Assembly: GCF_007993035.1 (NCBI RefSeq)
Contig: NZ_VOOS01000001.1
Location: 620,001 to 684,000, forward strand
Length of the DNA: 64,000 nucleotides
Direction of reading: 5' to 3'
DNA from: Vicingus serpentipes
Lineage (GTDB): Bacteria; Bacteroidota; Bacteroidia; Flavobacteriales_E; Vicingaceae
Below are positions 1 through 9,941 of this stretch, one piece after another (the first letter of the stretch is position 1; every line of letters begins with the position of its first letter). The notes beneath the pieces were generated by a model, which saw nothing but the letters and a program-made list of their open reading frames with translations, did no database searches and was not told where the DNA came from. A program made the translations under genes and the position numbers.

Positions 1-2
1 AA

Positions 3-863
3 GCGCTTTTAACTGGTGCAGATATTATTGTTTGTACTCCTGGCAGGTTTATATCTCACTTAAACATGGGTTATTTTGATACTTCAGGCATCAAACATTT
101 TATTTTGGATGAAGCTGACCGAATGTTAGACATGGGTTTTAACGAAGACATTATGATGATTGCTGAAAAGCTTCCAAAAAAACGTCAAAACTTAATGTTC
201 TCTGCAACAATGCCTACTAAAATTAGAGCATTGACTGAAAAGCTACTAGATGATCCTATTTCAATAAGTATTGCTATTTCAAAACCTAACGACGCAATTA
301 CACAAGGTGCTTTTTTAGTTCACGACAATCAGAAAATTGAATTAATTAAAAGTTTATTAAAAGATAAGGATTACGAACACATTATCATTTTCGCATCTCG
401 TAAAACAGCTGTGAAAGAGATCACTCAAGCACTAAAAAAAGTTGGTCTACCAGCAAAAGGTATTCAATCTGATTTAGACCAAGGAGAACGTGAACAAGTT
501 TTATTGGACTTTAAAAATAAAAAAGTAAAAATATTGGTTGCTACCGATATTCTCTCTAGGGGTATTGACATTAAAGGTATTAACATGGTTATTAATTATG
601 AAGTACCTCATGATGCAGAAGATTATGTTCACCGAATTGGTAGAACTGCCAGAGGCGAAGGAACTTTTGGAGAAGCTTATACTTTTGTTAATGCTGACCA
701 ATGTTTTAACTTTTCTAAAATAGAAAAATTAATAGAAAAAGAAGTTCCTAAACTTGATTTACCAGAAGGCTTTGCAAAAGGACCTGAATACAAAATAACG
801 AGCCGACCTTATAATAAAAAGAAAAATTTTAGACCTAAGAAAAAATTTCATAAAAGAGACTAA
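3..863 (+). CDS. DEAD-box RNA helicase, 5' end cut by the window
   Basis: ATP-dependent RNA helicase of the DEAD-box family, probably acting in ribosome assembly or RNA remodelling in the cytoplasm. The reading frame is open from base 3, so the first motifs (Q, Walker A) lie outside the window. In order one sees motif Ib (TPGRF), motif II (LDEADRMLDMGF), motif III (SAT), motif IV (IIIFASRK), motif V (ATDILSRGIDI) and motif VI (HRIGRTAR), followed by a lysine/arginine-rich tail (KKKNFRPKKKFHKRD) typical of RhlE/CsdA-like proteins. The next gene starts inside its stop codon (TAATG), so the two are probably translationally coupled. The family is certain; the exact paralog is not. Confidence 0.95.
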   Translation, partial: ALLTGADIIVCTPGRFISHLNMGYFDTSGIKHFILDEADRMLDMGFNEDIMMIAEKLPKKRQNLMFSATMPTKIRALTEKLLDDPISISIAISKPNDAITQGAFLVHDNQKIELIKSLLKDKDYEHIIIFASRKTAVKEITQALKKVGLPAKGIQSDLDQGEREQVLLDFKNKKVKILVATDILSRGIDIKGINMVINYEVPHDAEDYVHRIGRTARGEGTFGEAYTFVNADQCFNFSKIEKLIEKEVPKLDLPEGFAKGPEYKITSRPYNKKKNFRPKKKFHKRD

Positions 864-1753
864 TGTATCATTACCCTATAAATTATGATGAGCCTTTGTT
901 TCGCCCACCAAGCGAAGCTCGTTCTTTAATTATACAGGTAACGTTGGGCTGCTCATGGAATAAGTGTTCTTTTTGCGAAATGTACACTTCCAAACGATTT
1001 AAAGCACGTAAAGAAGAAGACATTTTTAATGATATTGATGCTTTTATTCCTTACCAAGATAGTGTAAGAAAAGTTTTTTTAGCTGATGGTGACCCGTTGG
1101 TTTTATCTACTGAAAGATTACTGAGAATATTAGCAAAAGTAAAAGCTACATTTCCAAACTTACAACGAATTTCAACTTATGCTTCACCAAGTAATTTGGC
1201 ACGTAAATCGAGCGAAGAACTAAAAGAATTATATGAAGCTGGCTTAACGCTTCTTTACGTTGGTATAGAATCTGGCGACAGTAAAGTTTTAGAATGCATT
1301 CAAAAAGGAGAAACTTTTGAAACCACTATTGAAGGTTTAAATAAATCGAAAGCAGTTGGCATGAATAGCTCTGTAATGATTATAAACGGAGTTGGTGGTA
1401 AATTATTAACCAAGCAACACGCTATAAATTCGGCCAAAGTATTGAACGAAACTCAACCAAAATATGCTTCTACTTTAGTACTAACCGCACATAAAGGCAT
1501 GGCTCATTTTCAAGATAGATATAAGGGAGAATTTATTGAGTTGAACCAATTTGAATTATTTAAAGAAATGCATCTTTTTATGCATCATTTAGATTTAGAA
1601 GAAACCATTTTTAGGAGCGACCATGCTTGTAATAGTTTAGTATTAAAGGGTGTTTTAGGTCGCGATAAAGATAAAATGATGAGTCAAATTGAATTGGCAA
1701 TTTCTCATCCTGAGCTAGCCAATTTAAGAATGAAATGTAATAGTGGTTATTAA
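863..1753 (+). CDS. Radical SAM protein
   Basis: Radical S-adenosylmethionine enzyme of 296 residues. Cysteines C30, C35 and C38 form a C-x4-C-x2-C cluster (GCSWNKCSFC) expected to bind a 4Fe-4S cluster. The spacing is that of the Elp3-like group, not the classical C-x3-C-x2-C. Downstream are radical-SAM-like strands (VFLADGDPLVL, YVGIESGDSKVL, which resembles the GIESG SAM-contact motif). The start overlaps the helicase stop by one base, so they are probably co-transcribed. The substrate cannot be deduced from the sequence; similar proteins are annotated only as radical SAM proteins. Confidence 0.9.
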   Translation: MYHYPINYDEPLFRPPSEARSLIIQVTLGCSWNKCSFCEMYTSKRFKARKEEDIFNDIDAFIPYQDSVRKVFLADGDPLVLSTERLLRILAKVKATFPNLQRISTYASPSNLARKSSEELKELYEAGLTLLYVGIESGDSKVLECIQKGETFETTIEGLNKSKAVGMNSSVMIINGVGGKLLTKQHAINSAKVLNETQPKYASTLVLTAHKGMAHFQDRYKGEFIELNQFELFKEMHLFMHHLDLEETIFRSDHACNSLVLKGVLGRDKDKMMSQIELAISHPELANLRMKCNSGY

Positions 1754-1790
1754 ATTTTTTATCTCTAATTTGGCCTAAAAAAATTAAGTC

Positions 1791-2288
1791 ATGAAAAAAT
1801 ATTTATTAATTATCAGTTTAGTATTTTCTTCAATTTTATCTGCACAAAGCCCAATAGAAGTTGGACAAATGCAATTTAATGGTGGCTTTGGTTTTTCAAA
1901 CTATGGATTACCCGTTTATGTTGGGTTAGATTATGGTATTAAAGAAGATATTACTGTTGGTGGTGAATTTTCATTTCGATCATACAGCGACAATATTATT
2001 GGAACAAAATATAAACATTCTATTATCGGGATTTCAGCAAATGCAAATTACCATTTTAATACTTTATTAGATATTACTTCCGAGTACGATGTTTATGCTG
2101 GATTAAATGTTGGTTTTTACATATGGAATTCATCTGGAGGTTATGCCGGAAACGGAGCTTCTGGAGTTGGGGTTGGTTTACAAATTGGGGGCCGTTATTA
2201 TTTTAACGAAAGCTGGGGTGTTAACTTAGAAATTGGTGGAGGCAATGCTGCTAGCGGGGGTAAAGTAGGTGTTTCTTATCGTTTTTAA
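1791..2288 (+). CDS. Small outer-membrane beta-barrel protein
   Basis: 165-residue exported protein. A lipid-free signal peptide (MKKYLLIISLVFSSILSAQS, likely cut after SAQ or near it) is followed by alternating, glycine- and aromatic-rich strands and a C-terminal Arg-Phe (VGVSYRF), the usual ending of an outer-membrane beta barrel. Size and pattern suggest an eight-stranded OmpW/OmpX-like or porin-family barrel, but no specific function can be given. Its stop codon interlocks with that of the convergent yraN gene (shared TTAA at 2285-2288). Confidence 0.75.
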   Translation: MKKYLLIISLVFSSILSAQSPIEVGQMQFNGGFGFSNYGLPVYVGLDYGIKEDITVGGEFSFRSYSDNIIGTKYKHSIIGISANANYHFNTLLDITSEYDVYAGLNVGFYIWNSSGGYAGNGASGVGVGLQIGGRYYFNESWGVNLEIGGGNAASGGKVGVSYRF

Positions 2289-2644
2289 TTTTCAGGATAA
2301 AAAGCGTCTTTAATGTGGTTGATTTCAATTGAATTATTAATGACAACTGATATTACATCAAATCGAGCCTCTAAATCAATTTCTTTTTCTTGAATATAAA
2401 AATCAGCTCCTTCAATTAAATGTTTTTGTTTAGTTGGAGTTATTGCCTCTTCTGGTTCTCCAAAATAAGTAGTACTTCTAGTTTTAACTTCTACAAAAAC
2501 AATTTCGTTTTTATCTTGTGCAATTATGTCTATTTCAAATTTATGCTGTTGCCAATTGGTTTCAATTATAGCATAACCCAATTTTTGTAAAAATTGAACA
2601 GCTAATCCTTCTCCTTGATTACCTAATTGATTATGCTCAGCCAT
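2285..2644 (-). CDS. YraN/UPF0102 family nuclease-like protein
   Basis: 119-residue protein of the YraN (UPF0102) family, which has a restriction-endonuclease-like fold. Seen: the N-terminal GxxGEGLAVQFLQKLGY helix and the E-I-D-I-I-A-Q-D then V-F-V-E-V-K-T-R motif, corresponding to the D-xn-E-x-K active site of this fold. The cellular role of the family is not settled; DNA repair or recombination has been suggested. It overlaps the upstream LD-carboxypeptidase gene by 8 bases, so the pair forms a minus-strand operon, and ends in an interlocked stop with the convergent barrel gene. Confidence 0.88.
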   Translation of the reverse strand: MAEHNQLGNQGEGLAVQFLQKLGYAIIETNWQQHKFEIDIIAQDKNEIVFVEVKTRSTTYFGEPEEAITPTKQKHLIEGADFYIQEKEIDLEARFDVISVVINNSIEINHIKDAFYPEN

Positions 2645-3542
2645 TACTAAAATTAAGTTGAATTTCTTCTTTAGAAACTTTTAAATGAGCATTCCTACCC
2701 ATTATTAATGTTCTATTATCATTAACATGCCCAGCAGGAAAATCGAAACAAATAGGGTATTTGTATTTTTTTACTGTTTCTAAAATAATCTCTTTTGCTG
2801 TTTTACCATAAGGTACAGCATTGTCATTCATATCAGTCATTCCACCAACAACCAAACCTGCTAATTCAGAAAGCATTCCAGCCCTATCTATATTCATCAT
2901 CATTCTGTCAATGTGGTATAAATACTCATCTAAATCTTCAATAAATAAGATTTTTCCTTTGGTATTCAATTGTGATTTTGTTCCTGTTAAACTGTAAATA
3001 ATCGACAAATTCCCTCCAACCAATTCACCATCTGCTTCGCCAACAACATTTAACTCATTGGCTTTGCATGTATAAATTTGTGGCACTCCAAAAAGTGATT
3101 CTTTTAAACTGGTTAAAGCTGCTTCAGTATTATCTTTAAAACCCAAAGGCATAGCTGAATGTAATGTTTCTATTCCAAAATTTTGATTGATGTGATTATG
3201 TAAAACCGTTACATCGCTATAACCACAAATCCATTTTGGTTGTTTTATAAACTTTGTAAAATCTAAATTGTCAATAATTTTCACTGTACCATATCCACCT
3301 TTAGCGCAAATAATTGCTTTAATTTCTTGATTATCTAATGCTTCTTGAAAATTAGCAGTTCGCACTGCTGTTGTTCCTGCAAATTGGTTATCAACTGCAA
3401 ACAATTTATCGCTAAAAGTTGGTTCTAATCCCCATCCTTTTATTATCGTTAAACTGTATTCTAATTCAACAAGCGAAAGCTTACGGGCAGTAGAAACTAT
3501 AGCAACTTTATCTCCTTTTTGTAAATTCGGTGGTTTTTGCAT
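2637..3542 (-). CDS. LD-carboxypeptidase (peptidase family S66)
   Basis: 301-residue serine carboxypeptidase of family S66 (LdcA/MccF type). The likely nucleophile is Ser109 in the GYSD motif (ICGYSDVTVLHNH). A catalytic Glu lies in FIEDLDEYLYHIDRM and a catalytic His in FPAGHVNDNR, giving the family's Ser-Glu-His triad. The usual role is cytoplasmic recycling of murein tetrapeptides by release of the terminal D-Ala; MccF-type members instead cleave peptide-nucleotide antibiotics, and the sequence alone does not separate these. There is no signal peptide. It is the first gene of a two-gene unit with yraN and is divergent from metG. Confidence 0.88.
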   Translation of the reverse strand: MQKPPNLQKGDKVAIVSTARKLSLVELEYSLTIIKGWGLEPTFSDKLFAVDNQFAGTTAVRTANFQEALDNQEIKAIICAKGGYGTVKIIDNLDFTKFIKQPKWICGYSDVTVLHNHINQNFGIETLHSAMPLGFKDNTEAALTSLKESLFGVPQIYTCKANELNVVGEADGELVGGNLSIIYSLTGTKSQLNTKGKILFIEDLDEYLYHIDRMMMNIDRAGMLSELAGLVVGGMTDMNDNAVPYGKTAKEIILETVKKYKYPICFDFPAGHVNDNRTLIMGRNAHLKVSKEEIQLNFSNG

Positions 3543-3570
3543 TTTTTAACCTTTATAAAATGTAAATTTG
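3535..3570 (+). promoter_or_regulatory. Candidate promoter of metG
   Basis: A TAAATTTG element at 3563-3570 matches the Bacteroidota -7 consensus TAnnTTTG. A TTTTG run at 3535-3539 lies 23 bases upstream and could serve as the -33 element. Transcription would start around 3576, about 50 bases before metG. Found by eye; such motifs can occur by chance in A+T-rich DNA. Confidence 0.45.
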
Positions 3571-3625
3571 CACTTTCAAAATAACAAGATTTCTCTACAA
3601 AGTCGGAATGACAATAGAATAATTT

Positions 3626-5665
3626 ATGAACAAAGCAAAAAGATATACAGTAACAGCAGCTTTACCTTATGCAAACGGACCTTTACATTTAGGTCATATT
3701 GCTGGGTGTTATTTGCCTGCTGATATTTACGTGAGATACCTTAAGGGAAAAGGCGAAGATGTTGCTTTTATCTGTGGGTCGGATGAACATGGTGCTGCAA
3801 TTACATTAAGAGCAAAAAAAGAAAATACTACACCTCAACATATTGTTGATACCAATCACGAAATCATTAAAAATGCTTTTGTTGATTTTGGTATAAAATT
3901 CGATATTTACCACCGAACATCTTCAAAATTACACCACGAAACTGCTGCTCAATTTTTTACTGAGTTAAACGATAAAGGCTCTTTTATTCAAGAAACTAGC
4001 GAACAATTTTACGACCAAGAACACGAGCAATTTTTAGCTGACAGATATGTTACTGGAACTTGCCCTAAATGTGATTCAGATGGTGCTTATGGCGATCAAT
4101 GTGAAAAGTGTGGAAGTAGTTTAAATGCTACTGACCTTATTAACCCTAAATCAACATTAAGTGGTAAAACTCCTGTTTTAAAAGAAACTTCACATTGGTA
4201 TTTACCAATGAACAAACACGAAGAGTGGTTGAAAAAATGGATTGAAACGGGGAAATTAAACGGAGTTCAACAACATGACCCAAGTGAGTGGAGAAAGCAA
4301 GTTATTGGTCAATGTAAAAGTTGGATTGATAACGGTTTACAACCACGTTCTATTACTCGTGATTTAGATTGGGGAGTGCAAGTGCCTGTTGAAGGTGCCG
4401 AAGGAAAAGTATTGTATGTTTGGTTCGATGCTCCTATTGGATATATTTCGGCAACCAAACAATGGGCTGCTGACAACAATAAAAACTGGGAAGATTATTG
4501 GAAAAAAGACGATACTGCTTTAATTCATTTTATTGGAAAAGATAACATCGTATTTCACGGAATTATTTTTCCGATAATTTTAAAAGAGCAAGGAGATTAT
4601 ATTTTACCAACCAATGTACCTGCCAACGAATTTTTAAATTTAGAAGGTGATAAGATTTCTACTTCAAGAAATTGGGCTGTTTGGTTACACGAATATTTAG
4701 AAGATTTTCCGGGTAAGGAAGATGAACTACGCTATGTTTTAACATCTATTGCTCCTGAAACAAAAGACAGTGAATTTACTTGGAAAGATTACCAAGCAAG
4801 GGTTAATAATGAATTAGTTGCCATTTTTGGAAACTTCATCAACCGTTCTGTTGTTCTAACACATAAATATTACAATGGCATTGTACCATCTCTTGGTGAG
4901 CTTACTGCAGAAGATTCTGAAGTATTAGCTTCGATAAAAACAACTCAACAAAATGTTAATGAGTTGTTAAGTAAGTTTAAGTTTAGAGATGCTCAAACGG
5001 AAGCGATGCAATTGGCTCGAATTGGAAATAAATACTTAGCCGATACCGAACCTTGGAAGTTAATTAAAACAGATGAGGAGAGAGTGAAAACTATTATGAA
5101 TATTGCTTTACAAATTAGTAATGCGTTAAGTATTGTTTTCGGACCTTTTTTACCAAAAACAAGTAATAAGCTTCGTGCTATTTTAAATAACAATACTCCA
5201 GAATTAAATGCTGGACACCAAATAAATGCTGCCGAATTATTATTCCAAAAAATCGAAGACGAAGCAATTGATGCTCAAATTGAAAAGCTAAAAACTACTA
5301 CAGTTAAACAATCTAATCCAAAAGCAAAACCAATGAAAGACGAAATAACATTCGATGATTTTACTAAAATTGACATTAGAACGGCTACTATTTTAACTGC
5401 CGAAAAACACCCTGATGCCGACAAATTGTTAAAGTTAACTGTTGATACAGGAATCGATGTAAGAACAGTTGTTTCTGGTATTGCTGAACATTACAATCCT
5501 GAAGATATTGTTGGAAAACAAGTTTCCATATTAATGAACTTGGCTCCAAGAAAAATTAGAGGAATAGAATCGAAAGGAATGATTTTAATGGCTGAAAACA
5601 ACGAAGGCGAACTAGCTTTTGTTTCTCCTGAAAAAGCCATGGACAACGGAGGAGAAATAAGATAA
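3626..5665 (+). CDS. metG: Methionyl-tRNA synthetase
   Basis: 679-residue class I aminoacyl-tRNA synthetase that charges tRNA-Met. The HIGH-type signature is HLGH at residues 21-24 ([14 protein letters not shown]) and the KMSKS-type loop is KISTS at 343-347. Four cysteines C146, C149, C159 and C162 form the zinc knuckle of the connective peptide. The central part is the helical anticodon-binding domain. The last about 115 residues ([15 protein letters not shown] onward) are the EMAPII/Trbp111-like tRNA-binding domain, giving the full long bacterial form. It is followed after 29 bases by a pseudouridine synthase gene, so the pair may be co-transcribed as translation functions. Confidence 0.98.
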   Translation: MNKAKRYTVTAALPYANGPLHLGHIAGCYLPADIYVRYLKGKGEDVAFICGSDEHGAAITLRAKKENTTPQHIVDTNHEIIKNAFVDFGIKFDIYHRTSSKLHHETAAQFFTELNDKGSFIQETSEQFYDQEHEQFLADRYVTGTCPKCDSDGAYGDQCEKCGSSLNATDLINPKSTLSGKTPVLKETSHWYLPMNKHEEWLKKWIETGKLNGVQQHDPSEWRKQVIGQCKSWIDNGLQPRSITRDLDWGVQVPVEGAEGKVLYVWFDAPIGYISATKQWAADNNKNWEDYWKKDDTALIHFIGKDNIVFHGIIFPIILKEQGDYILPTNVPANEFLNLEGDKISTSRNWAVWLHEYLEDFPGKEDELRYVLTSIAPETKDSEFTWKDYQARVNNELVAIFGNFINRSVVLTHKYYNGIVPSLGELTAEDSEVLASIKTTQQNVNELLSKFKFRDAQTEAMQLARIGNKYLADTEPWKLIKTDEERVKTIMNIALQISNALSIVFGPFLPKTSNKLRAILNNNTPELNAGHQINAAELLFQKIEDEAIDAQIEKLKTTTVKQSNPKAKPMKDEITFDDFTKIDIRTATILTAEKHPDADKLLKLTVDTGIDVRTVVSGIAEHYNPEDIVGKQVSILMNLAPRKIRGIESKGMILMAENNEGELAFVSPEKAMDNGGEIR

Positions 5666-5694
5666 TAAAAAACTAAAGATACCAATTACCTATA

Positions 5695-6558
5695 ATGGAC
5701 AAGCCAAAAAGAAACTCAAAACGACCTACTACTAAGAAGGAAACTTTTAAACGTAAACCTTCTGAAAGTAAGCCTTACGCTCCAAAGAGAAAAGATGCGC
5801 AAAATAAGAATGATGCACCTAAAAAACCTGCAGTAAAAAGAGACCCAAACGATGAAAGCATGCGCTTAAATCGCTTTATCTCTAATGCAGGTATTTGCTC
5901 AAGACGTGAAGCTGACACTATTATTTTATCAGGTGCTGTTTCTATTAACGATAAAGTAGTTACTGAAATGGGAGTTAGAGTTCAACCGTCTGACAAGGTT
6001 ACTGTTGGAGGCGAAACTATACAACATGAAAAAAAGTTGTATTTGGTAATGAATAAACCTAAAAACTTTGTTACTACTGCTAATGATGCTTTAGGAAGAA
6101 AAACAGCATTACAATTGGTTGGCAAGCATAAACAAGCAGTTTCTGCCGTTGACAAAATGGATAGAACTTCTACAGGAGTTTTAATGTTTACAAACGATTT
6201 AGATTTAGCTAAAAGGTTGACTAAAGTAACATCAATATACCAAGTTACTACAGATAAAAATGTGTCTCAAGGTGATTTAAATGTTTTGATTGAAGGATTT
6301 GAATTAGAAGGTGGATTTAGTAAAGCAGATGAAGCAAGTTTTGTTGGTAAAGGCGATGATAGAAAAGTAATTGGTATTGAAATACGTTCGAGTAAAAATA
6401 AAATTGTTAAACGAATGGTTGAACACTTAGGGTATAAAGTAATAAAGCTTGACCGCGTATCTTTTGCCAACTTAACTAAGAAAGATTTAGCCCGTGGTCA
6501 ATGGAGATATTTAACAAACGAAGAAGTTGCTTTCTTAAAAATGACTAAAAAAGCCTAA
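5695..6558 (+). CDS. Divergent RsuA/RluB-family rRNA pseudouridine synthase
   Basis: 287-residue protein with a basic, disordered N-terminal extension (residues 1-50, Lys/Arg/Pro rich), an S4 RNA-binding domain (MRLNRFISNAGICSRREAD, about 56-105) and a pseudouridine synthase domain. The presumed catalytic Asp is D156 in KMDRTSTGVLMFTND. Family members usually read GRLD here and have a THP segment after the NDG..LA..L helix; both features are altered or missing in this protein (AKRLTKVTSIYQV). The C-terminal LDRVSFANLTKKDLARGQWR block matches the family well. It is either an active but diverged enzyme or one that now mainly binds rRNA. Confidence 0.85.
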   Translation: MDKPKRNSKRPTTKKETFKRKPSESKPYAPKRKDAQNKNDAPKKPAVKRDPNDESMRLNRFISNAGICSRREADTIILSGAVSINDKVVTEMGVRVQPSDKVTVGGETIQHEKKLYLVMNKPKNFVTTANDALGRKTALQLVGKHKQAVSAVDKMDRTSTGVLMFTNDLDLAKRLTKVTSIYQVTTDKNVSQGDLNVLIEGFELEGGFSKADEASFVGKGDDRKVIGIEIRSSKNKIVKRMVEHLGYKVIKLDRVSFANLTKKDLARGQWRYLTNEEVAFLKMTKKA

Positions 6559-6597
6559 CATCTTTTTCATAACTCACTGTTGAATACTATTTTACTT

Positions 6598-6632
6598 TTT
6601 GTGAAATTCACACCTTTTCGCATCTAACTTTG
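6598..6632 (+). promoter_or_regulatory. Candidate promoter of the AsmA-family gene
   Basis: TAACTTTG at 6625-6632 matches the Bacteroidota -7 consensus. TTTG at 6598-6601 is 23 bases upstream and is a plausible -33 element. Transcription would begin near 6638, about 28 bases before the ATG at 6666. Confidence 0.45.
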
Positions 6633-6665
6633 AAATAGATTATCCAAATAATCGTTATAAGTGTT

Positions 6666-9359
6666 ATGCGTTTATTAAAACGAATCTTAATTGTATTCAG
6701 TGTTTTACTTGTGCTTATTTTAGGCACTGGTATTGTCATATCTTCTATTTACGAAGAAGATGTGAAAAGCTATATGCTTAGTAAAATTAATGAGCGATTA
6801 AATACACGCATTGATGTTAAAGAAATTAATTTTTCAGTGCTTAAAAAATTCCCTTACGCTTCTTTAGAGTTTAACGATGTATCTGCTGATGAAGTAACCA
6901 AAAATGAGAAAAAAGGCACCTTATTTTCAGCACAATCAGTTTACTTACAGTTTAACATCATCGACATCATAAATAAGAATTACATTATTAAAAAAATTAA
7001 TGTTGAAAACGGACTCTTAAACATTAAAATTGATAAAAAAGGGAACAACAATTATCAAGTATGGAAGGCTGTTTCTGATAGTAGTAATCATAATTTTAAT
7101 TTAGCTTTAAGTAGTTTACAATTTAAAAACTTTACGTTTTACACATTAAACGAATACAAAAATCTTGACTTCTCAATTGAAGCAAAAACGATTGATTTAA
7201 CAGGAAATTTCTCTGCGGTAAAATATAAACTGACCACTACTGCCGACTTGTTTGTTAATCAATTTAATGAGGCTGGTCAATCTGTATTGAAAAATAAATC
7301 AATAAATGTAAACACTACTTTTTCGGTAAATCAAGAAGAAAACTTATATGAAATAAAGGAAGGTGAACTTTCTATTGAAAACCTTTCTTTTGATTTGATA
7401 GGAAATTTAAAAGAAACTGAAAATGGTACCAACCTTAATTTAAAAATTAATGCAAACAACATCCAAATTGAAGATGCTTTTTCATTGTTTCCTGAATCAG
7501 AAAAAAAGAAATTATTAACCTACAAAAGCAAAGGGGTCATTAGTTTTGAATCAACCATTATAGGTGAACTATCTACACAACACACTCCCAATATTGAAGC
7601 TGATTTTGAAATTAAAAATGGAACGATTACAGAAGTTAATTCTAACATCTCTTTATCAAAAATAAACACAAAAGGTAGTTTTAGTAATGGAAAAGGCAAA
7701 AAAAACAATACAACAAAGCTCTCTTTATCTGAATTTAATTCCGTTTTTGGGGCAGGAAAAATATCTGGTAATTATACCATTACCAACTTTACTAATCCTT
7801 ACATTGAATTTAATTCTGAAGCCAATATTGATTTAAACCAAGCACGTGATTTCTTTAAAATTGATACTCTAGAAACTGCAATAGGATTACTAGACATTAA
7901 CATTAAATACTCTGGATATATAAAAGAATTAAACAATATACAGGCTCAAGACTTACAAAAATTAAACGCGAAAGGAAACGCTGAACTTAAAAATGCAGAT
8001 TTTAAATTAGTGAATCACTCTGTTACATTTGAACAGTTAAATGGAGCTTTCCAATTTAATAACAACAATATTGAAATAGATTCTTTAAATGGAAAACTGA
8101 ATGGTAATAATTTTAACGTAAATGGAAAATTTAATAATCTATTGGCGTTTATATTTCTACAAAATGAGCCTCTAACTGTTTATGGAACAATTGAAGCTTC
8201 TAAATTGGTTTTAGATGAATTACTGCTTAAAGATGAGTCGGCAACTAAAGATTCTATTTACACATTAAGTTTGCCAAACAACATTACATTTAAATGTGTT
8301 ACAGCCATTGACACATTTACTTTTAGACGATTTAAAGCAACAGATGTAAAGGGACACCTAAACCTTAGTAATAGTGTTTTATCAGCATCTAACGTAAGTT
8401 TTAAAGCCATGAAAGGACAAATTTCAAATGCTAATTTTGTATTGAACGCTTCTGAATTAAATAGAATTACAATGACCAGTAGCGCCCAAATTGACGATAT
8501 TGATATCAATCAGTTGTTTTTTGAATTTGAAAATTTTGGGCAAGAATATTTTGTTCAAGAAAATATAAAAGGAAGAGCTACTTCCACTATTCAGTTTGCT
8601 TCTTTATGGGATAGTCATTTAACGCTAAATAAAGATTTGCTTTATGTATTAGCCGATTTAACCATTAAAAATGGTGAATTAATTGACTATAAACCCATAC
8701 TAGCAATGAGTAAATATATTGAAGTAGATGAACTTCAACATATTAAATTTAGTAACTTGAGTACTCAAATTGAAATCAAAAACCAGCTTATTTCCATTCC
8801 TAAAACCTTTATTAGATCTTCTGCTTTAGATGTTGATGTTGCAGGAACACACAGTTTTGATAATAAAATTGATTATCAATTTAGGGTTTTAATGAGTGAT
8901 GTAATATGGCGTAAAGCAAAATCAAAGAAAAAAGAAAACACAGAGTTTGGATATATAGAAGATGACAGAGAAGGAAAAATGAGTTTATATTTAAGAATGA
9001 CAGGAACTGTAGATGATTATAAAATAGGATACGATTCTAAAGGAGTAAAAGAAAAGTGGAAACAAGATTTGAAAGAAGAAAAAAAGACCGTTAAACAATT
9101 GTTAAACAACGAGTTTGGTTGGTTCAAAAAAGACAGCACCATAAATGAACCAATAGATGAAAAGCCAAAAGATTCAGGATTACAAATAGAATGGGAAGAA
9201 GACGAAGATGCAAAGACTGATGATAATAAGAAGGAAGATCGAAGTACAAAAAAAGAAGACGTCGAAAAAAATCCAAAAAAGAAAAAAGGGCTAGGAAAAT
9301 TAATTGATAAAATTGCTCAACCTGACGAGGAAGAGTTTGAGGAAGATGGAGATTTTTAA
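6666..9359 (+). CDS. AsmA-family large envelope protein
   Basis: 897-residue protein with one N-terminal membrane anchor (ILIVFSVLLVLILGTGIVI, about residues 7-25), then a long beta-rich region of repeating short strands with the LNTRIDVKEINFSVLKKFPYAS opening typical of AsmA proteins. A C-terminal AsmA_2-like segment follows, and the last about 110 residues are highly charged (Lys/Glu/Asp runs). AsmA and related proteins span the periplasm and are implicated in lipid transport between the membranes and in outer-membrane homeostasis; the role here is inferred from family only. It is followed at 17 bases by the Crp/Fnr regulator gene. Confidence 0.85.
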   Translation: MRLLKRILIVFSVLLVLILGTGIVISSIYEEDVKSYMLSKINERLNTRIDVKEINFSVLKKFPYASLEFNDVSADEVTKNEKKGTLFSAQSVYLQFNIIDIINKNYIIKKINVENGLLNIKIDKKGNNNYQVWKAVSDSSNHNFNLALSSLQFKNFTFYTLNEYKNLDFSIEAKTIDLTGNFSAVKYKLTTTADLFVNQFNEAGQSVLKNKSINVNTTFSVNQEENLYEIKEGELSIENLSFDLIGNLKETENGTNLNLKINANNIQIEDAFSLFPESEKKKLLTYKSKGVISFESTIIGELSTQHTPNIEADFEIKNGTITEVNSNISLSKINTKGSFSNGKGKKNNTTKLSLSEFNSVFGAGKISGNYTITNFTNPYIEFNSEANIDLNQARDFFKIDTLETAIGLLDINIKYSGYIKELNNIQAQDLQKLNAKGNAELKNADFKLVNHSVTFEQLNGAFQFNNNNIEIDSLNGKLNGNNFNVNGKFNNLLAFIFLQNEPLTVYGTIEASKLVLDELLLKDESATKDSIYTLSLPNNITFKCVTAIDTFTFRRFKATDVKGHLNLSNSVLSASNVSFKAMKGQISNANFVLNASELNRITMTSSAQIDDIDINQLFFEFENFGQEYFVQENIKGRATSTIQFASLWDSHLTLNKDLLYVLADLTIKNGELIDYKPILAMSKYIEVDELQHIKFSNLSTQIEIKNQLISIPKTFIRSSALDVDVAGTHSFDNKIDYQFRVLMSDVIWRKAKSKKKENTEFGYIEDDREGKMSLYLRMTGTVDDYKIGYDSKGVKEKWKQDLKEEKKTVKQLLNNEFGWFKKDSTINEPIDEKPKDSGLQIEWEEDEDAKTDDNKKEDRSTKKEDVEKNPKKKKGLGKLIDKIAQPDEEEFEEDGDF

Positions 9360-9376
9360 CTTATCACATTATTACA

Positions 9377-9937
9377 ATGGGACTTATTTCTAAAATATCA
9401 CAATTAACCGACCTTTCTCCTAAAGCTATTGAGTGGTTAGAAAAAAATATTGATCAATTTTCATGTAAAAAGAATGAAATTTTACTACATGAAAGGAAAA
9501 TATGCAATCATTTATACTATCTACAATCGGGGATGTTAACAAGTCATTACTTAATGGATGCTAAAGAAATTTGTAACTGGATAGCTATCGAGGATGATAT
9601 TGCTACTTCTTACTACAGTTTTATCTCTCGTAATCCTTCATATGAAGTTGTAGAGTGTATCGAGGCAGCTATTATTCAATCCATCAGCTATTCCAAAATT
9701 CAGGAAATGTATACTCTTTTCCCTGAAACAGAACGTGTAGGCAGATTAATATTAGAAGAATATTATTCACGATTGGATGAACGTCTAATTTCCATACAAT
9801 TTAAATCTGCTAAAGAAAGATATCGATTGCTTTTTGAAACCCGCCCTGAAATTATTAAAAGAGCGCCATTAGGTCTTATAGCTTCTTATTTGGGTATGAC
9901 TCAGGAAACTTTAAGCAGAGTTCGGGGAGAAATTTAA
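9377..9937 (+). CDS. Crp/Fnr-family transcriptional regulator
   Basis: 186-residue regulator with an N-terminal cyclic-nucleotide-binding-like beta roll (HERKICNHLYYLQSGMLTSHYL), a dimerisation helix and a C-terminal winged helix-turn-helix (APLGLIASYLGMTQETLSRVRGE). No Fnr-type cysteine cluster is visible, so oxygen sensing through Fe-S is unlikely; the effector is unknown. The recognition helix carries E-T-L-S-R, the E-x-x-S-R pattern that in Fnr contacts TTGAT half sites (Crp has E-x-x-G-R). A perfect TTGAT-N4-ATCAA palindrome begins 5 bases after its stop codon and precedes the next gene, so that gene is a likely target. It lies 17 bases behind the AsmA gene. Confidence 0.9.
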   Translation: MGLISKISQLTDLSPKAIEWLEKNIDQFSCKKNEILLHERKICNHLYYLQSGMLTSHYLMDAKEICNWIAIEDDIATSYYSFISRNPSYEVVECIEAAIIQSISYSKIQEMYTLFPETERVGRLILEEYYSRLDERLISIQFKSAKERYRLLFETRPEIIKRAPLGLIASYLGMTQETLSRVRGEI

Positions 9938-9941
9938 TTTT

